Source: an uncultured Microbacterium sp. (GTDB taxonomy: Bacteria; Actinomycetota; Actinomycetes; Actinomycetales; Microbacteriaceae). Taken from it: a DNA stretch of 64,000 nt. Where the stretch lies: assembly GCA_913774665.1 (NCBI GenBank), contig CAJYHN010000013.1:372001-436000 (forward strand). The letters run 5' to 3'. The position numbers and the translations under genes were made by a program. Of the stretch, positions 24,038 to 33,343 are shown one piece after another. Position 1 is the first letter of the stretch. Every line of letters begins with the position of its first letter. The notes beneath the pieces were generated by a model that saw only the letters and a list, made by a program, of their open reading frames with translations, was not told the origin of the DNA and made no database searches.

Positions 24038-25487
24038 CGGGGAGCGCCTTGCCCTCGTCGTACCCGGCCGCCGACTGCAGGCCGACGCGGGCGCGCTCGT
24101 GGAACTCGGCGACCGTGGCCGCTCCGGCGTAGGTGAACGAGGAGCGCACGCCCGAGGTGATCATGTCGAGCAGATCCTCCAGGCCCGGGCGCTGCGGGTC
24201 GAGGTAGATCCGCGACGACGAGATGCCCTCGGCGAAAAGTTCTTTGCGGGCCCGCTCGAACGGGTCGAGCGCACCGAAGCGTCCCTGCACCGCTTTGGTC
24301 GAGGCCATGCCCCAGGACTCCTTGTAGATGCGCCCTCCGGCGTCGGTCTGCAGCTCCCCCGGCGCCTCGATGGTGCCGGCGAACCACGAGCCGACCATGA
24401 CCGAGGCCGCGCCCGCGGCGAGCGCGAGGGCCACGTCGCGGGGGTAGCGCACGCCGCCGTCCGCCCACACGTGCGCCCCCACCGACCGTGCGGCCTCGGC
24501 GGTCTCGAGCACCGCCGAGAACTGGGGCCGCCCGACGGCGGTCATCATGCGGGTCGTGCACATCGCGCCCGGCCCCACACCCACCTTGAGGATCGTCGCC
24601 CCGGCGTCGGTCAGGTCGGCGACGCCGTCCGCGGTCACCACGTTGCCGGCGGCGATCGGGATGCCGAGATCGAGGGCGGCCACCGTGCGCAGCGCCCTGA
24701 GCATCTGAGCCTGGTGGCCGTGGGCGGTGTCGACGACGAGGACGTCCACCCCGGCATCCGCGAGGGCGCGGGCCTTGGTGGCGACGTCGCCGTTCACCCC
24801 GACGGCCGCGGCGACGATGAGGCGCCCCCGGGCGTCGACGCCGGGGCGGTAGACGGAGGCGCGCAGCGCGCTGCGCGCGGACAGGGTGCCGACCAATCGG
24901 TCGCCGTCGACCACCGGCACGATGTCGACGCCCGCGGCCTCGATCCGCGCGAACACCTCGCGCGGATCGTGCACGTCCGCCGCGTCGAGGGGATCGGCAT
25001 CCCGCCGCGCGATGTCACCCAGCGTGGCGTCGGGAAGGGCCGTGGCGAGGCGCCCGGCGGGCACGACGCCCCGCACCGCGGAGACGTCGACGACCCCGTC
25101 CTCGCGAGGGACGGCCACGACGATTCCCCGACCGGGCACCGCCGGAAGGATGCGGCGGGCGTCGGCGACGGTGGCCTCGGGCGGGAGGATGAGGGGCGTG
25201 TCCCAGGCCGTCGGCTGGGCCTTGACCCATGACACGGCCTCGACCAGATCGTCCAGAGCCATGTCCTGGGGCAGCACCCCGAGGCCGCCGCGACGCGCCA
25301 GGGTCGCCGCGAGCCGGGTGCCCGTGACCGAGTTCATGTTCGCCGAGACGAGCGGGATCGTCGCCCCGCTGCCGTCGGCGGGGGCCAGGTCGACGTCGAG
25401 GCGGCTCCGCACCTCGGAATGGCGGGGGACGAGGAACACGTCCGAGTACGTCAGGTCGACATCGGGCTGCGCGCCGGAGAACTCCAT
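24027..25487 (-). CDS. guaB1: GMP reductase of the GuaB1 type (IMP dehydrogenase family)
   Basis: A TIM-barrel IMPDH/GMPR-family enzyme with an inserted CBS pair (about residues 95-215). The catalytic cysteine loop reads VGVGPGAMCTTRMMTAVG, and the barrel signatures ADGGVRYPRDVALALAAGA and GNVVTADGVADLTDAGA follow the family. Mycobacterial GuaB1, of the same architecture, acts as GMP reductase in purine salvage, and I assign this one on that basis; the true IMPDH is probably elsewhere. Of the in-frame starts GTG 25496 and ATG 25487, the ATG has GAGG 8 bases upstream. 486 residues. Confidence 0.85.
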   Translation of the reverse strand: MEFSGAQPDVDLTYSDVFLVPRHSEVRSRLDVDLAPADGSGATIPLVSANMNSVTGTRLAATLARRGGLGVLPQDMALDDLVEAVSWVKAQPTAWDTPLILPPEATVADARRILPAVPGRGIVVAVPREDGVVDVSAVRGVVPAGRLATALPDATLGDIARRDADPLDAADVHDPREVFARIEAAGVDIVPVVDGDRLVGTLSARSALRASVYRPGVDARGRLIVAAAVGVNGDVATKARALADAGVDVLVVDTAHGHQAQMLRALRTVAALDLGIPIAAGNVVTADGVADLTDAGATILKVGVGPGAMCTTRMMTAVGRPQFSAVLETAEAARSVGAHVWADGGVRYPRDVALALAAGAASVMVGSWFAGTIEAPGELQTDAGGRIYKESWGMASTKAVQGRFGALDPFERARKELFAEGISSSRIYLDPQRPGLEDLLDMITSGVRSSFTYAGAATVAEFHERARVGLQSAAGYDEGKALPVSW

Positions 25488-25624
25488 GGCATCCACCTCA
25501 CCACATCAGGGGGATGTAAAGACCCGAAAGTCGTCCAGGAACCTCGGCTAGGCTGAAAGGAACGCAGGACGGCGACGTCCGCGTATCCACAGGAATCTTC
25601 ATCGAGGAAAGCAGGCGATCGACT

Positions 25625-28600
25625 GTGTCGAGCCAGGTGACGGGCGTCGGTACTTCGAGCGAGGGCGAGTTCGGCGCGAACGAGTGGCTCGTAGACGAAC
25701 TCTACGAACAGTTCAAAGTCGACAAGCACTCCGTAGACAAGGCCTGGTGGCCGATTCTGGAGGCGTACCACCCGGTCGTCGATGGATCCTCCGCCGCCGC
25801 TCCCCCGCCCTCCGCGCCGCAGGCGCCGACGGCATCCGAGCCCAAGCCGGTGACGGCTCCCATCCCCGTGGTCGGTCAGGCGCCCGTCGCCCGCACCACC
25901 GCGAAGCCGGCCAAGCCGCAGCCGATCCCGGCGCAGGCCCCCAGCGTGGTGCCCTCCGCTCCCGCAGAGAGCACCGAAGAGGATCGCGTGACGGTCCTGA
26001 AGGGGATGCCGAAGGCCCTGGCGTCCAACATGGACGACTCGCTCACGGTGCCCACCGCGACCAGCGTGCGCACGATCCCGGCGAAGCTGATGATCGACAA
26101 CCGCATCGTCATCAACAACCACATGTCGCGCACGCGCGGCGGCAAGGTGAGCTTCACCCACCTCATCGGCTGGGCGCTGATCCAGGCGCTCAAGGAGTTC
26201 CCCAGCCAGAACGTCTACTACGCAGAGGTCGACGGCAAGCCGTCGGTCGTCGCACCCGCGCACGTCAACCTCGGCATCGCGATCGACATGCCCAAGCCCG
26301 ACGGGTCGCGCGCTCTCCTCGTCCCGAGCATCAAGCGGGCCGACACCCTCACGTTCGGCGAATTCCTCGCCTCGTACGAAGACCTCGTGCGTCGCGCCCG
26401 CACCAACAAGCTGACCCCCGCCGACTTCCAGGGCACCACGGTCTCGCTCACCAACCCCGGCGGCATCGGAACGGTCCACTCGGTCCCCCGCCTCATGCGC
26501 GGCCAGGGCGCGATCATCGGCGCCGGTGCGCTCGACTACCCCGCCGAGTTCATGGGCGCCAGCGAGAAGACGCTGAACGAGCTGGCGATCGGCAAGACGA
26601 TCACCCTCACCAGCACCTACGACCACCGCGTCATCCAGGGTGCCGGCTCGGGCGAGTTCCTCAAGAAGGTCCACGAGCTGCTGATCGGGCAGCGCGGCTT
26701 CTACGACGACATCTTCGCCGCCCTGCGCATCCCCTACGCGCCCATCCACTGGGCCGCCGACATCAGCGTCGACCTCTCCGAGCGCATCGACAAGAGCGCT
26801 CGGGTGCAGGAGCTCATCAACTCCTTCCGCGTGCGCGGCCACCTCATGGCCGACATCGACCCCCTCGAGTACGTCCAGCGCACCCACCCCGACCTCGAGA
26901 TCGAATCGCACGGGCTGACCTTCTGGGATCTCGATCGCGAGTTCGTGACCGGGGGTCTCGGCAATAAGCGCGTCGCCAAGCTCCGTGACATCCTCGGCGT
27001 GCTGCGCGACTCCTACTGCCGCACCATGGGCGTCGAGTACATGCACATCCAGGACCCGGCCCAGCGCCAGTGGTTCCAGAGCAACCTCGAGGTCAAGTAC
27101 ACCAAGCCCGGCCACGACGAGCAGCTGCGCATCCTGTCGAAGCTGAACCAGGCCGAGGCGTTCGAGACGTTCCTGCAGACCAAGTACGTCGGTCAGAAGC
27201 GCTTCAGCCTCGAGGGCGGCGAGTCCCTCATCCCCCTGCTCGACCAGATCCTCCAGGGTGCGGCTTCCGCCGGGCTCGACGGGGCCGCCATCGGCATGGC
27301 CCACCGCGGGCGTCTGAACGTGCTCACCAACATCGCCGGCAAGACGTACGGACACGTGTTCCGCGAGTTCGAGGGCGCCGTCGCGATCGGCAGCAAGCGC
27401 GGCTCCGGAGACGTGAAGTACCACCTCGGCACCGAGGGCACTTTCGTCGGTGACGCAGGCGACGAGCTCCCCGTGTACCTGGCGGCCAACCCCTCGCACC
27501 TCGAGACCGTCGACGGCGTGCTCGAGGGCATCGTCCGCGCCAAGCAGGACCGCAAGCCCATCGGCACGTTCTCGTGGCTGCCCATCCTCGTGCACGGCGA
27601 CGCCGCGTTCGCGGGTCAGGGCGTTGTGGTCGAGACGCTGCAGATGTCGCAGCTGCGCGGCTACCGCACCGGCGGAACGATCCACGTGGTCGTCAACAAC
27701 CAGGTCGGCTTCACCACGACTCCGACCGACGCCCGCACCTCGGTGTACGCCACCGACGTCGCCAAGACGATCCAGGCCCCGATCCTGCACGTGAACGGCG
27801 ACGACCCCGAGGCCGTCGTCCGCGCCGCGGAGCTCGCGTTCATGTACCGCGAGGAGTTCCACCGCGACATCGTGATCGACCTCGTCTGCTACCGCCGCCG
27901 CGGTCACAACGAGGGCGACGACCCCTCGATGACGCAGCCCCTAATGACCAACCTGATCGAGGCCAAGCGTTCGGTCCGCCGTCTGTACACCGAGTCGCTC
28001 GTCGGCCGTGGTGACATCACCGAAGACGAGTACGAGCAGGCGAAGCAGGACTTCCAGAACCGTCTCGAAGTCGCCTTCGCCGACACGCACGAGGCCGAGA
28101 CCGGCGCGAACCCCGTCGTCACCCTCGACGCGGCCGAAGAGCCGGCGGTGGGCGCTCCCGAGACCACGGGTGTCTCGCGCGAGGTCGTCCAGCACATCGG
28201 CGACGCCTTCGTGAACAAGCCCGACGGCTTCACGGTTCACACCAAGCTCCAGCAGCTGCTCGAGAAGCGCCACGACATGAGCCGCAACGGCAACATCGAC
28301 TGGGCTTTCGGCGAGCTCCTCGCCTTCGGCTCGGTGCTGATGGAGGGCACCCCCGTGCGCCTCGCGGGTCAGGACTCGCGTCGCGGCACCTTCGTCCAGC
28401 GTCACTCGGTGCTCCACGATCGCGACAACGGCCAGGAGTGGCTACCCCTCGCGAATCTCAGCGAGAACCAGGGCCGTTTCTGGGTCTACGACTCCCTGCT
28501 GAGCGAGTACGCCGCGATGGCGTTCGAGTACGGCTACTCGGTGGAGCGCTCCGACGCGCTCGTGCTGTGGGAAGCGCAGTTCGGAGACTTCGCCAACGGC

Positions 28601-29317
28601 GCCCAGTCGGTCATCGACGAGTTCATCTCGTCGGCCGACCAGAAGTGGGCGCAGCAGTCGAGCGTCGTGCTGCTGCTCCCCCACGGCTACGAGGGCCAGG
28701 GACCCGACCACTCCTCGGCCCGCATCGAGCGGTACCTGCAGATGTGCGCGCAGGACAACATGATCGTCGCGCGCCCCTCGACCCCCGCGTCGTACTTCCA
28801 CCTGCTGCGCCGTCAGGCGTACCAGCGTCCCCGTCGCCCGCTCGTGGTCTTCACCCCCAAGGCGATGCTGCGTCTGCGCGGGGCGACGAGCCCCGTCGAG
28901 GACTTCCTCGAGGGTCGCTTCGAGCCGGTGCTCGACGACAACCGCGGGGTCGACAAGGGCGCCGTCACGCGTGTCCTGCTGCACGCGGGCAAGATCCACT
29001 GGGATCTCCGCGCCGAGCTCGACAAGAACCCGAACCCCGAGATCGCCCTCGTGCGCCTGGAGCAGTACTACCCGGCGCCCATCGAGGAGCTGACCCAGGT
29101 GCTCGGCCAGTACCCCAACGCCGAACTGGTGTGGGTGCAGGACGAGCCCGAGAACCAGGGGGCGTGGCCGTTCATCGCCCTCGAGGTCGCCGATCAGCTC
29201 GGCGGCCGCTCGATCCGCCGCGTCTCGCGCGCCGCCGCGGCCTCGACCGCGACCGGTTCGCCGAAGGTGCACGCCAACGAGCACGCCGCGATCATGAAAG
29301 AAGCGCTCGCGCGCTGA
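25625..29317 (+). CDS. kgd: Multifunctional 2-oxoglutarate dehydrogenase E1/E2 (OdhA/Kgd type)
   Basis: TCA-cycle enzyme of 1230 residues, ThDP- and Mg-dependent. Residues 1-45 carry the OdhA/SucA N-terminal segment (NEWLVDELYEQFKVDKHSVD); then a Pro/Ala linker; residues about 115-350 are an E2 succinyltransferase core without a lipoyl domain (catalytic TYDHRVIQGAGSGEFLK); the rest is the E1 part (GMAHRGRLNVLTNIAGKTYG; ThDP/Mg region NPSHLETVDGVLEGIVRAKQ). In actinobacteria this fusion works with a separate lipoylated E2 and E3 and is controlled by the FHA protein GarA/OdhI. The start is GTG 25625; TAGGCT at 25549-25554 is a possible -10 box. Confidence 0.97.
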   Translation: MSSQVTGVGTSSEGEFGANEWLVDELYEQFKVDKHSVDKAWWPILEAYHPVVDGSSAAAPPPSAPQAPTASEPKPVTAPIPVVGQAPVARTTAKPAKPQPIPAQAPSVVPSAPAESTEEDRVTVLKGMPKALASNMDDSLTVPTATSVRTIPAKLMIDNRIVINNHMSRTRGGKVSFTHLIGWALIQALKEFPSQNVYYAEVDGKPSVVAPAHVNLGIAIDMPKPDGSRALLVPSIKRADTLTFGEFLASYEDLVRRARTNKLTPADFQGTTVSLTNPGGIGTVHSVPRLMRGQGAIIGAGALDYPAEFMGASEKTLNELAIGKTITLTSTYDHRVIQGAGSGEFLKKVHELLIGQRGFYDDIFAALRIPYAPIHWAADISVDLSERIDKSARVQELINSFRVRGHLMADIDPLEYVQRTHPDLEIESHGLTFWDLDREFVTGGLGNKRVAKLRDILGVLRDSYCRTMGVEYMHIQDPAQRQWFQSNLEVKYTKPGHDEQLRILSKLNQAEAFETFLQTKYVGQKRFSLEGGESLIPLLDQILQGAASAGLDGAAIGMAHRGRLNVLTNIAGKTYGHVFREFEGAVAIGSKRGSGDVKYHLGTEGTFVGDAGDELPVYLAANPSHLETVDGVLEGIVRAKQDRKPIGTFSWLPILVHGDAAFAGQGVVVETLQMSQLRGYRTGGTIHVVVNNQVGFTTTPTDARTSVYATDVAKTIQAPILHVNGDDPEAVVRAAELAFMYREEFHRDIVIDLVCYRRRGHNEGDDPSMTQPLMTNLIEAKRSVRRLYTESLVGRGDITEDEYEQAKQDFQNRLEVAFADTHEAETGANPVVTLDAAEEPAVGAPETTGVSREVVQHIGDAFVNKPDGFTVHTKLQQLLEKRHDMSRNGNIDWAFGELLAFGSVLMEGTPVRLAGQDSRRGTFVQRHSVLHDRDNGQEWLPLANLSENQGRFWVYDSLLSEYAAMAFEYGYSVERSDALVLWEAQFGDFANGAQSVIDEFISSADQKWAQQSSVVLLLPHGYEGQGPDHSSARIERYLQMCAQDNMIVARPSTPASYFHLLRRQAYQRPRRPLVVFTPKAMLRLRGATSPVEDFLEGRFEPVLDDNRGVDKGAVTRVLLHAGKIHWDLRAELDKNPNPEIALVRLEQYYPAPIEELTQVLGQYPNAELVWVQDEPENQGAWPFIALEVADQLGGRSIRRVSRAAAASTATGSPKVHANEHAAIMKEALAR

Positions 29318-29329
29318 CCCGCACCCCGA

Positions 29330-29365
29330 AGGGGCCCGATCGACATCCGTGTCGGTCGGGCCCCT
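29330..29365 (+). terminator. Terminator after kgd
   Basis: A 16-bp stem (29330-29345 with 29350-29365, one G-T wobble) and a TCCG tetraloop start 12 bases after the kgd stop. The arm is AGGGGCCCGATCGACA. The 133 bases from here to the convergent esterase gene show nothing I can identify. Confidence 0.9.
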
Positions 29366-29498
29366 CGGCGTTTCGCCACACCGGTGGCAGAGGGCCACAG
29401 CGCGCTCCCCGACGCCGCGTGCTCAGCGGGCTATCACCGCACCGTCCACGCACCGAGGGTGCGCACGGCGGCCTTCACGGTGCTTTACGGCGGTGGCC

Positions 29499-30800
29499 TC
29501 AGGATGCTGGCGCAGCCAGCCCCAGCGTGGGCGCCAGGGCCGGGATCGCCCAGGCCAGACTGCCGTCGAGAGCCTCGCCGGTGTGTCCGGCTCCCTCGAC
29601 GATGTGCGTCAGGACCGTGAATCCCGCGGCCTCCGCCGCCTTCGAGTTCGCGAGCTGCCCGGGGCCGTAGGTCTTGTCTTCGCTCCCCCACGTGAAGATC
29701 GCCGTGTGGCCGCTGAACGTGCCGGGTGCCGCGGCCGCCATGACGACCGACGGCTTGTTCGCCTGGAAGGCTCCGGCGTCTCCGTTGTACACGTCCTTGA
29801 CCGTCTGATCGACGTGCTCCGATCCCGGGAACTCGTTGCCCATGACATCGAGCATCTGCCCCCACGTGCCGGGGTACTTGGCCCCGTACAGCGCGGCGCA
29901 CGACCCACCGTTGGAGAACCCGCCGATGATCCAGTATTTGTGGTCGGTGATGATGTTGAGGTTCTTCTCGGCCCACTGCGGCACGAGCTGATTGATGTAG
30001 GTCGCGACGGCGCCGTATTTCGCGGAGTCGACGCACGTCGGATCGCGGTCCGGCGCCGTCAACTGGTCGACGACGATCGCGATGGGCGCGAGGCCCCTGT
30101 TCTTCGCGGCGAAGGCGTCGAGCGCCTTGGCCAACGCCGTCGGGTCGGGGGAACCGGGCTGGCCCATCATGAACACGAGGAGAGGAAGAACGGGAGGCTT
30201 GGAGACCTGGGCCGCGGGGGGCAGGTAGAGCGACGCGTCGCGCGCGGCGTACTGCCCGGTGGGGATCTGCGTGCTCCCCGTCAGAGCGCTGACCGATCCC
30301 TTGGTCGGCATGTCGGCCGGCGGCTCCCACGTCTGGTAGAGCGTGGCGGGATCTTCGGCGACGGCGTCCTGCTGCGGCAGCGACGCCGGATCGAGGGCTT
30401 GGACGCCGAGGATCGCGGCGAGGTTGTGCGTCACCCCGTACGAGGTGTTCACGCCGAGGATCCCCGCCAGCAGGGAGGCGATCACCGCGACGACGCCGAG
30501 GACGCGACGCGGCCACGGGGCGCGGAAGATCCCGACGATGCCGACCGCGACGGCGACCATCGATCCCGATGCCCACCAGATCGCCGCGCCGGGCAAGGGA
30601 CCCTGGAAGGTGTTCATCGCCTCGAGGATCTTCGCGACCACGAACATCACGACGCCGGCGGCGATCCCGATCACGAGAGTGCTCACGATCCGACGCGGAG
30701 GCCACACCACCACGGCGATCACGCCGACCGCCGCGATGATGGCGCTGATGAGCAGCAGGGGACTGTCGATCAGCTCGAAAGACAGGATGAACTTGTTCAC
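29499..30800 (-). CDS. Membrane-anchored esterase (antigen 85/esterase D fold)
   Basis: 433 residues. Four membrane segments fill the first 120 residues (about 10-33, 40-60, 74-94, 100-118), then an alpha/beta-hydrolase domain that should face outward. The nucleophile elbow is IIGGFSNGGSCAALYG (Ser296); an acid lies near residue 374 (WGSEDKTYG) and the His at 406 (EGAGHTGEALDG), so the triad is complete. Its start overlaps the end of the MprF-like gene upstream by 4 bases. Synthase-hydrolase pairs for aminoacyl lipids are known elsewhere, so hydrolysis of the lipid made by its partner is a fair inference. Carboxylesterase or mycoloyl-type transfer are alternatives. Confidence 0.8.
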   Translation of the reverse strand: MNKFILSFELIDSPLLLISAIIAAVGVIAVVVWPPRRIVSTLVIGIAAGVVMFVVAKILEAMNTFQGPLPGAAIWWASGSMVAVAVGIVGIFRAPWPRRVLGVVAVIASLLAGILGVNTSYGVTHNLAAILGVQALDPASLPQQDAVAEDPATLYQTWEPPADMPTKGSVSALTGSTQIPTGQYAARDASLYLPPAAQVSKPPVLPLLVFMMGQPGSPDPTALAKALDAFAAKNRGLAPIAIVVDQLTAPDRDPTCVDSAKYGAVATYINQLVPQWAEKNLNIITDHKYWIIGGFSNGGSCAALYGAKYPGTWGQMLDVMGNEFPGSEHVDQTVKDVYNGDAGAFQANKPSVVMAAAAPGTFSGHTAIFTWGSEDKTYGPGQLANSKAAEAAGFTVLTHIVEGAGHTGEALDGSLAWAIPALAPTLGLAAPAS

Positions 30801-33307
30801 CGGCGTCCCTCCCAGGCGGTTCTGGCCAGCGCGACGATCTCGCGGCGTGAGGCGTCGGGCAGGTAGGCGCGGCCGACCGCGGCCCCGATGGCGGGAAGCT
30901 GCAGCGGATCACGGTAGGCGAGCGAGAGCGGACGGTATCGGGGCCGGAACTTGCCCTTGAAGCGGAAGAGCGAGGCGAACCCGTACGCCGGCTCGAGGAC
31001 CTCGGCGAGCCAGCGCAGGAGCGCCCGAAGAGGAGCGGGGTCGCCGTCGACGGCTTCGTCCGGGTCGTCGGCGAGAGGCGCCCCCGACAGGCTCAACACC
31101 GTGGCGCCCTCGTCCTGCAGCTCGAGGGCGGCCTTGGCGATGAGGAACTCCATCATGCCGTTGGGTCCATCCGTGCGCCGCCGCATGAAGTCCAACGTCC
31201 ACCCCGAGATCTCGCCCGCCGTCCACGACGGCATCCAACTGGTGACCGCCTCGATGCGATCGTCGGGGCCGACCGCCAGCAGCAGCCGCACATCGCGGTC
31301 ACGGAGTTCGTCGAGGGAGCCCAGCGTGAACCCCATCTCGGGCAGGGCGCGGTCGGCGACCCACTCCTCGTCGATGGCGATCACCTGCGAGGCCTGACCG
31401 ACGCTCAGTTCGTGCCACCGCGACCAGACGGCGGTGTATCCCTCGCGCTCGGCCCGGGTGAGCGGCTGCCGCACCTTCTGCCAGGTCTTTCCGGCGAAGG
31501 TGAGGCCCGGCAGGTCCATCACCGTCTCGACGCCGACCGGGACGTGCCTCCAGCCGAGGGCGATCAGATCCTCGAGGGTGTCGCCGTGGATGCTGTAGAA
31601 CGCCGGCGTCCACCCGTGCTCGACGCAGTAGTCGGTGAAGCCGCGCAACGCCTCCGAGCGCCGTCCCTCGGGGGCGAGAGGGTCACCCACCGCGAGGGCC
31701 ACATCCCCGCTCAACCGATAGGCGACCGCGCACTCCCGGTCGTCGGAGTACCAGTGGCTGCTCCCCGCCCAGGTGCCGAGGAAGCCGAGGGTGTCGCTCC
31801 CGCGGCGCAGCAGATCGCGGTAGTGGCTGTCGTCGACCGCCTCGGGGCGCCGCGAGCGCCGATAGAGCCACAGGATCGCGGCGACCACGATGGCCCAGAA
31901 GAGCACGCCGATCCACTGGTACGCGAAGAGCGCGGGTCCGCTGTGCGGGAACGCCATCGACCCGCCCGGGTGGGTGAAGGACGGGGGAAGGAACCGTCGC
32001 ACCGTCAGAGCGAGCAGATCGAGGACGGACACGTCCCGGTCGAAGGCGCGGTGGCCGATCGCCTCGACGAGGAAGAGCGTCGTCGCGCACACGACGAAGG
32101 CGAGGGTGACCACGACGGCGACGACCCGCGCCGCGCGCCGGGTGGCGCGCACCGAGAAGCGGGCGCGGGCGATGACCAGGGCGACTGCCAACGCGAGGGG
32201 GATCACGATCGTCGCGATCGCCCAGAGCACGTACTCCGCGCCGCTGCCGTCGACCCACGGGTCGATGCGCAGGCGCCCGTCCAGCAGAGAGATGACGGGC
32301 AGGACCGCGGATGCCACGAGCACGAACTCCGCGACGATCCAGGCCGACCGTCGCCCCTGCCGCAGCCCCCACGCGGCGACCAGGAGCAGCACGAGAGGCA
32401 CGATCGCGAGGAGGGCGGGGCCGGCGCCGCGTGTCATGAGGAGACCGATCTGCTCGTCGCAGACCGACGAGGCGACTCTTCCGCACTGCGCGAGCAGCTC
32501 GTCGTCGTATTGCATGTACGCGTCCACCACGAGCGAGAGCGGCCCGCGCCCCCCGCCGCTGACGAGAGCGACGATCGGGCCGCTGCCCACCACCGCGACG
32601 AGCAGGGCGAGGAGGGTCCGCGTCTCGCGCGTCGAACTGCGGTGCCACGACCGTCGCTCCCGTCCTCGCGCGAGCAGAGCCCCGACGAAGAGTCCGATGG
32701 TCGCCGCGGACAGGCGATACCAGGAGTCGGCATCACCGGCGTAGAGCGCGAACAGGGCCAACAGGGCGAAGCCGACCAGACGCAGACGACGGCGCCAGAG
32801 CGTCGGGGCGAAGGCCGATCCGGCCATGACGGCCCCCGCGATCGCCGTCGTCGGGTCGAGCACGGGGACCTCGGCCGCGACGACGGGGCGGAGGTCGGTG
32901 ATCGTCCACGCGGCGGCGTGCAGGCCGATGCCCACGAGCAGTCCGCTGAGCCCGACGGCGGCGAGGAACACGCTCGTGCGCCGCGATCCGACCAGACGCT
33001 CGACGTACGCGAGCGCGGTCAGAGCCAGCAGCACCGACGAGAACGCGTCGATCGCCGAATCTGGCACGACCAGCGCGGTCAGCAGGGTCCACCAGCGCCC
33101 GCTGGCGAACGTGGCCAAGGGCCCCGCTCCCCAGGCCAGCGCGTCCTCGCCCCAGAGCGACCCGGTCGCTGCGGCGGTGGCGATGACGATCACCGCGACC
33201 ACGATCGCCACCGGGTTGCGCGACAGGTAGCGACGCAGCGACACGCCCACCCTCGTCAGCCGCGACGGCGAGCGGTCGGCGACGGGAGGAGCAGCGGATT
33301 CGGACAT
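30797..33307 (-). CDS. MprF-like aminoacyl-tRNA:lipid aminoacyltransferase
   Basis: 836 residues. The C-terminal 340 residues are a DUF2156/MprF aminoacyl-lipid synthase domain: TLGFLGTWAGSSHWYSDDRE at about 506-525, AYRLSGDVALAVGDPLAPEG, and NGMMEFLIAKAALELQDEGA, then FRFKGKFRPRYRPLSLAY near the end. The N-terminal half is a membrane domain; residues about 58-215 look like a rhomboid fold (GRWWTLLTALVVPDSAIDAF; YVERLVG) but without the catalytic Ser and His. Such enzymes modify phosphatidylglycerol or diacylglycerol with an amino acid from tRNA, lowering negative surface charge. Lys or Ala specificity cannot be told. It is coupled to the esterase. Confidence 0.85.
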   Translation of the reverse strand: MSESAAPPVADRSPSRLTRVGVSLRRYLSRNPVAIVVAVIVIATAAATGSLWGEDALAWGAGPLATFASGRWWTLLTALVVPDSAIDAFSSVLLALTALAYVERLVGSRRTSVFLAAVGLSGLLVGIGLHAAAWTITDLRPVVAAEVPVLDPTTAIAGAVMAGSAFAPTLWRRRLRLVGFALLALFALYAGDADSWYRLSAATIGLFVGALLARGRERRSWHRSSTRETRTLLALLVAVVGSGPIVALVSGGGRGPLSLVVDAYMQYDDELLAQCGRVASSVCDEQIGLLMTRGAGPALLAIVPLVLLLVAAWGLRQGRRSAWIVAEFVLVASAVLPVISLLDGRLRIDPWVDGSGAEYVLWAIATIVIPLALAVALVIARARFSVRATRRAARVVAVVVTLAFVVCATTLFLVEAIGHRAFDRDVSVLDLLALTVRRFLPPSFTHPGGSMAFPHSGPALFAYQWIGVLFWAIVVAAILWLYRRSRRPEAVDDSHYRDLLRRGSDTLGFLGTWAGSSHWYSDDRECAVAYRLSGDVALAVGDPLAPEGRRSEALRGFTDYCVEHGWTPAFYSIHGDTLEDLIALGWRHVPVGVETVMDLPGLTFAGKTWQKVRQPLTRAEREGYTAVWSRWHELSVGQASQVIAIDEEWVADRALPEMGFTLGSLDELRDRDVRLLLAVGPDDRIEAVTSWMPSWTAGEISGWTLDFMRRRTDGPNGMMEFLIAKAALELQDEGATVLSLSGAPLADDPDEAVDGDPAPLRALLRWLAEVLEPAYGFASLFRFKGKFRPRYRPLSLAYRDPLQLPAIGAAVGRAYLPDASRREIVALARTAWEGRR

Positions 33308-33343
33308 CGGCGACAGCGTATTGCCAATTCCTATGAGAGAGCG

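Noticed and set aside
29366-29498. Possible tRNA or small RNA after the kgd terminator
   Set aside because: No cloverleaf, no TTCRA-type T-loop and no strong stem could be found in either strand.
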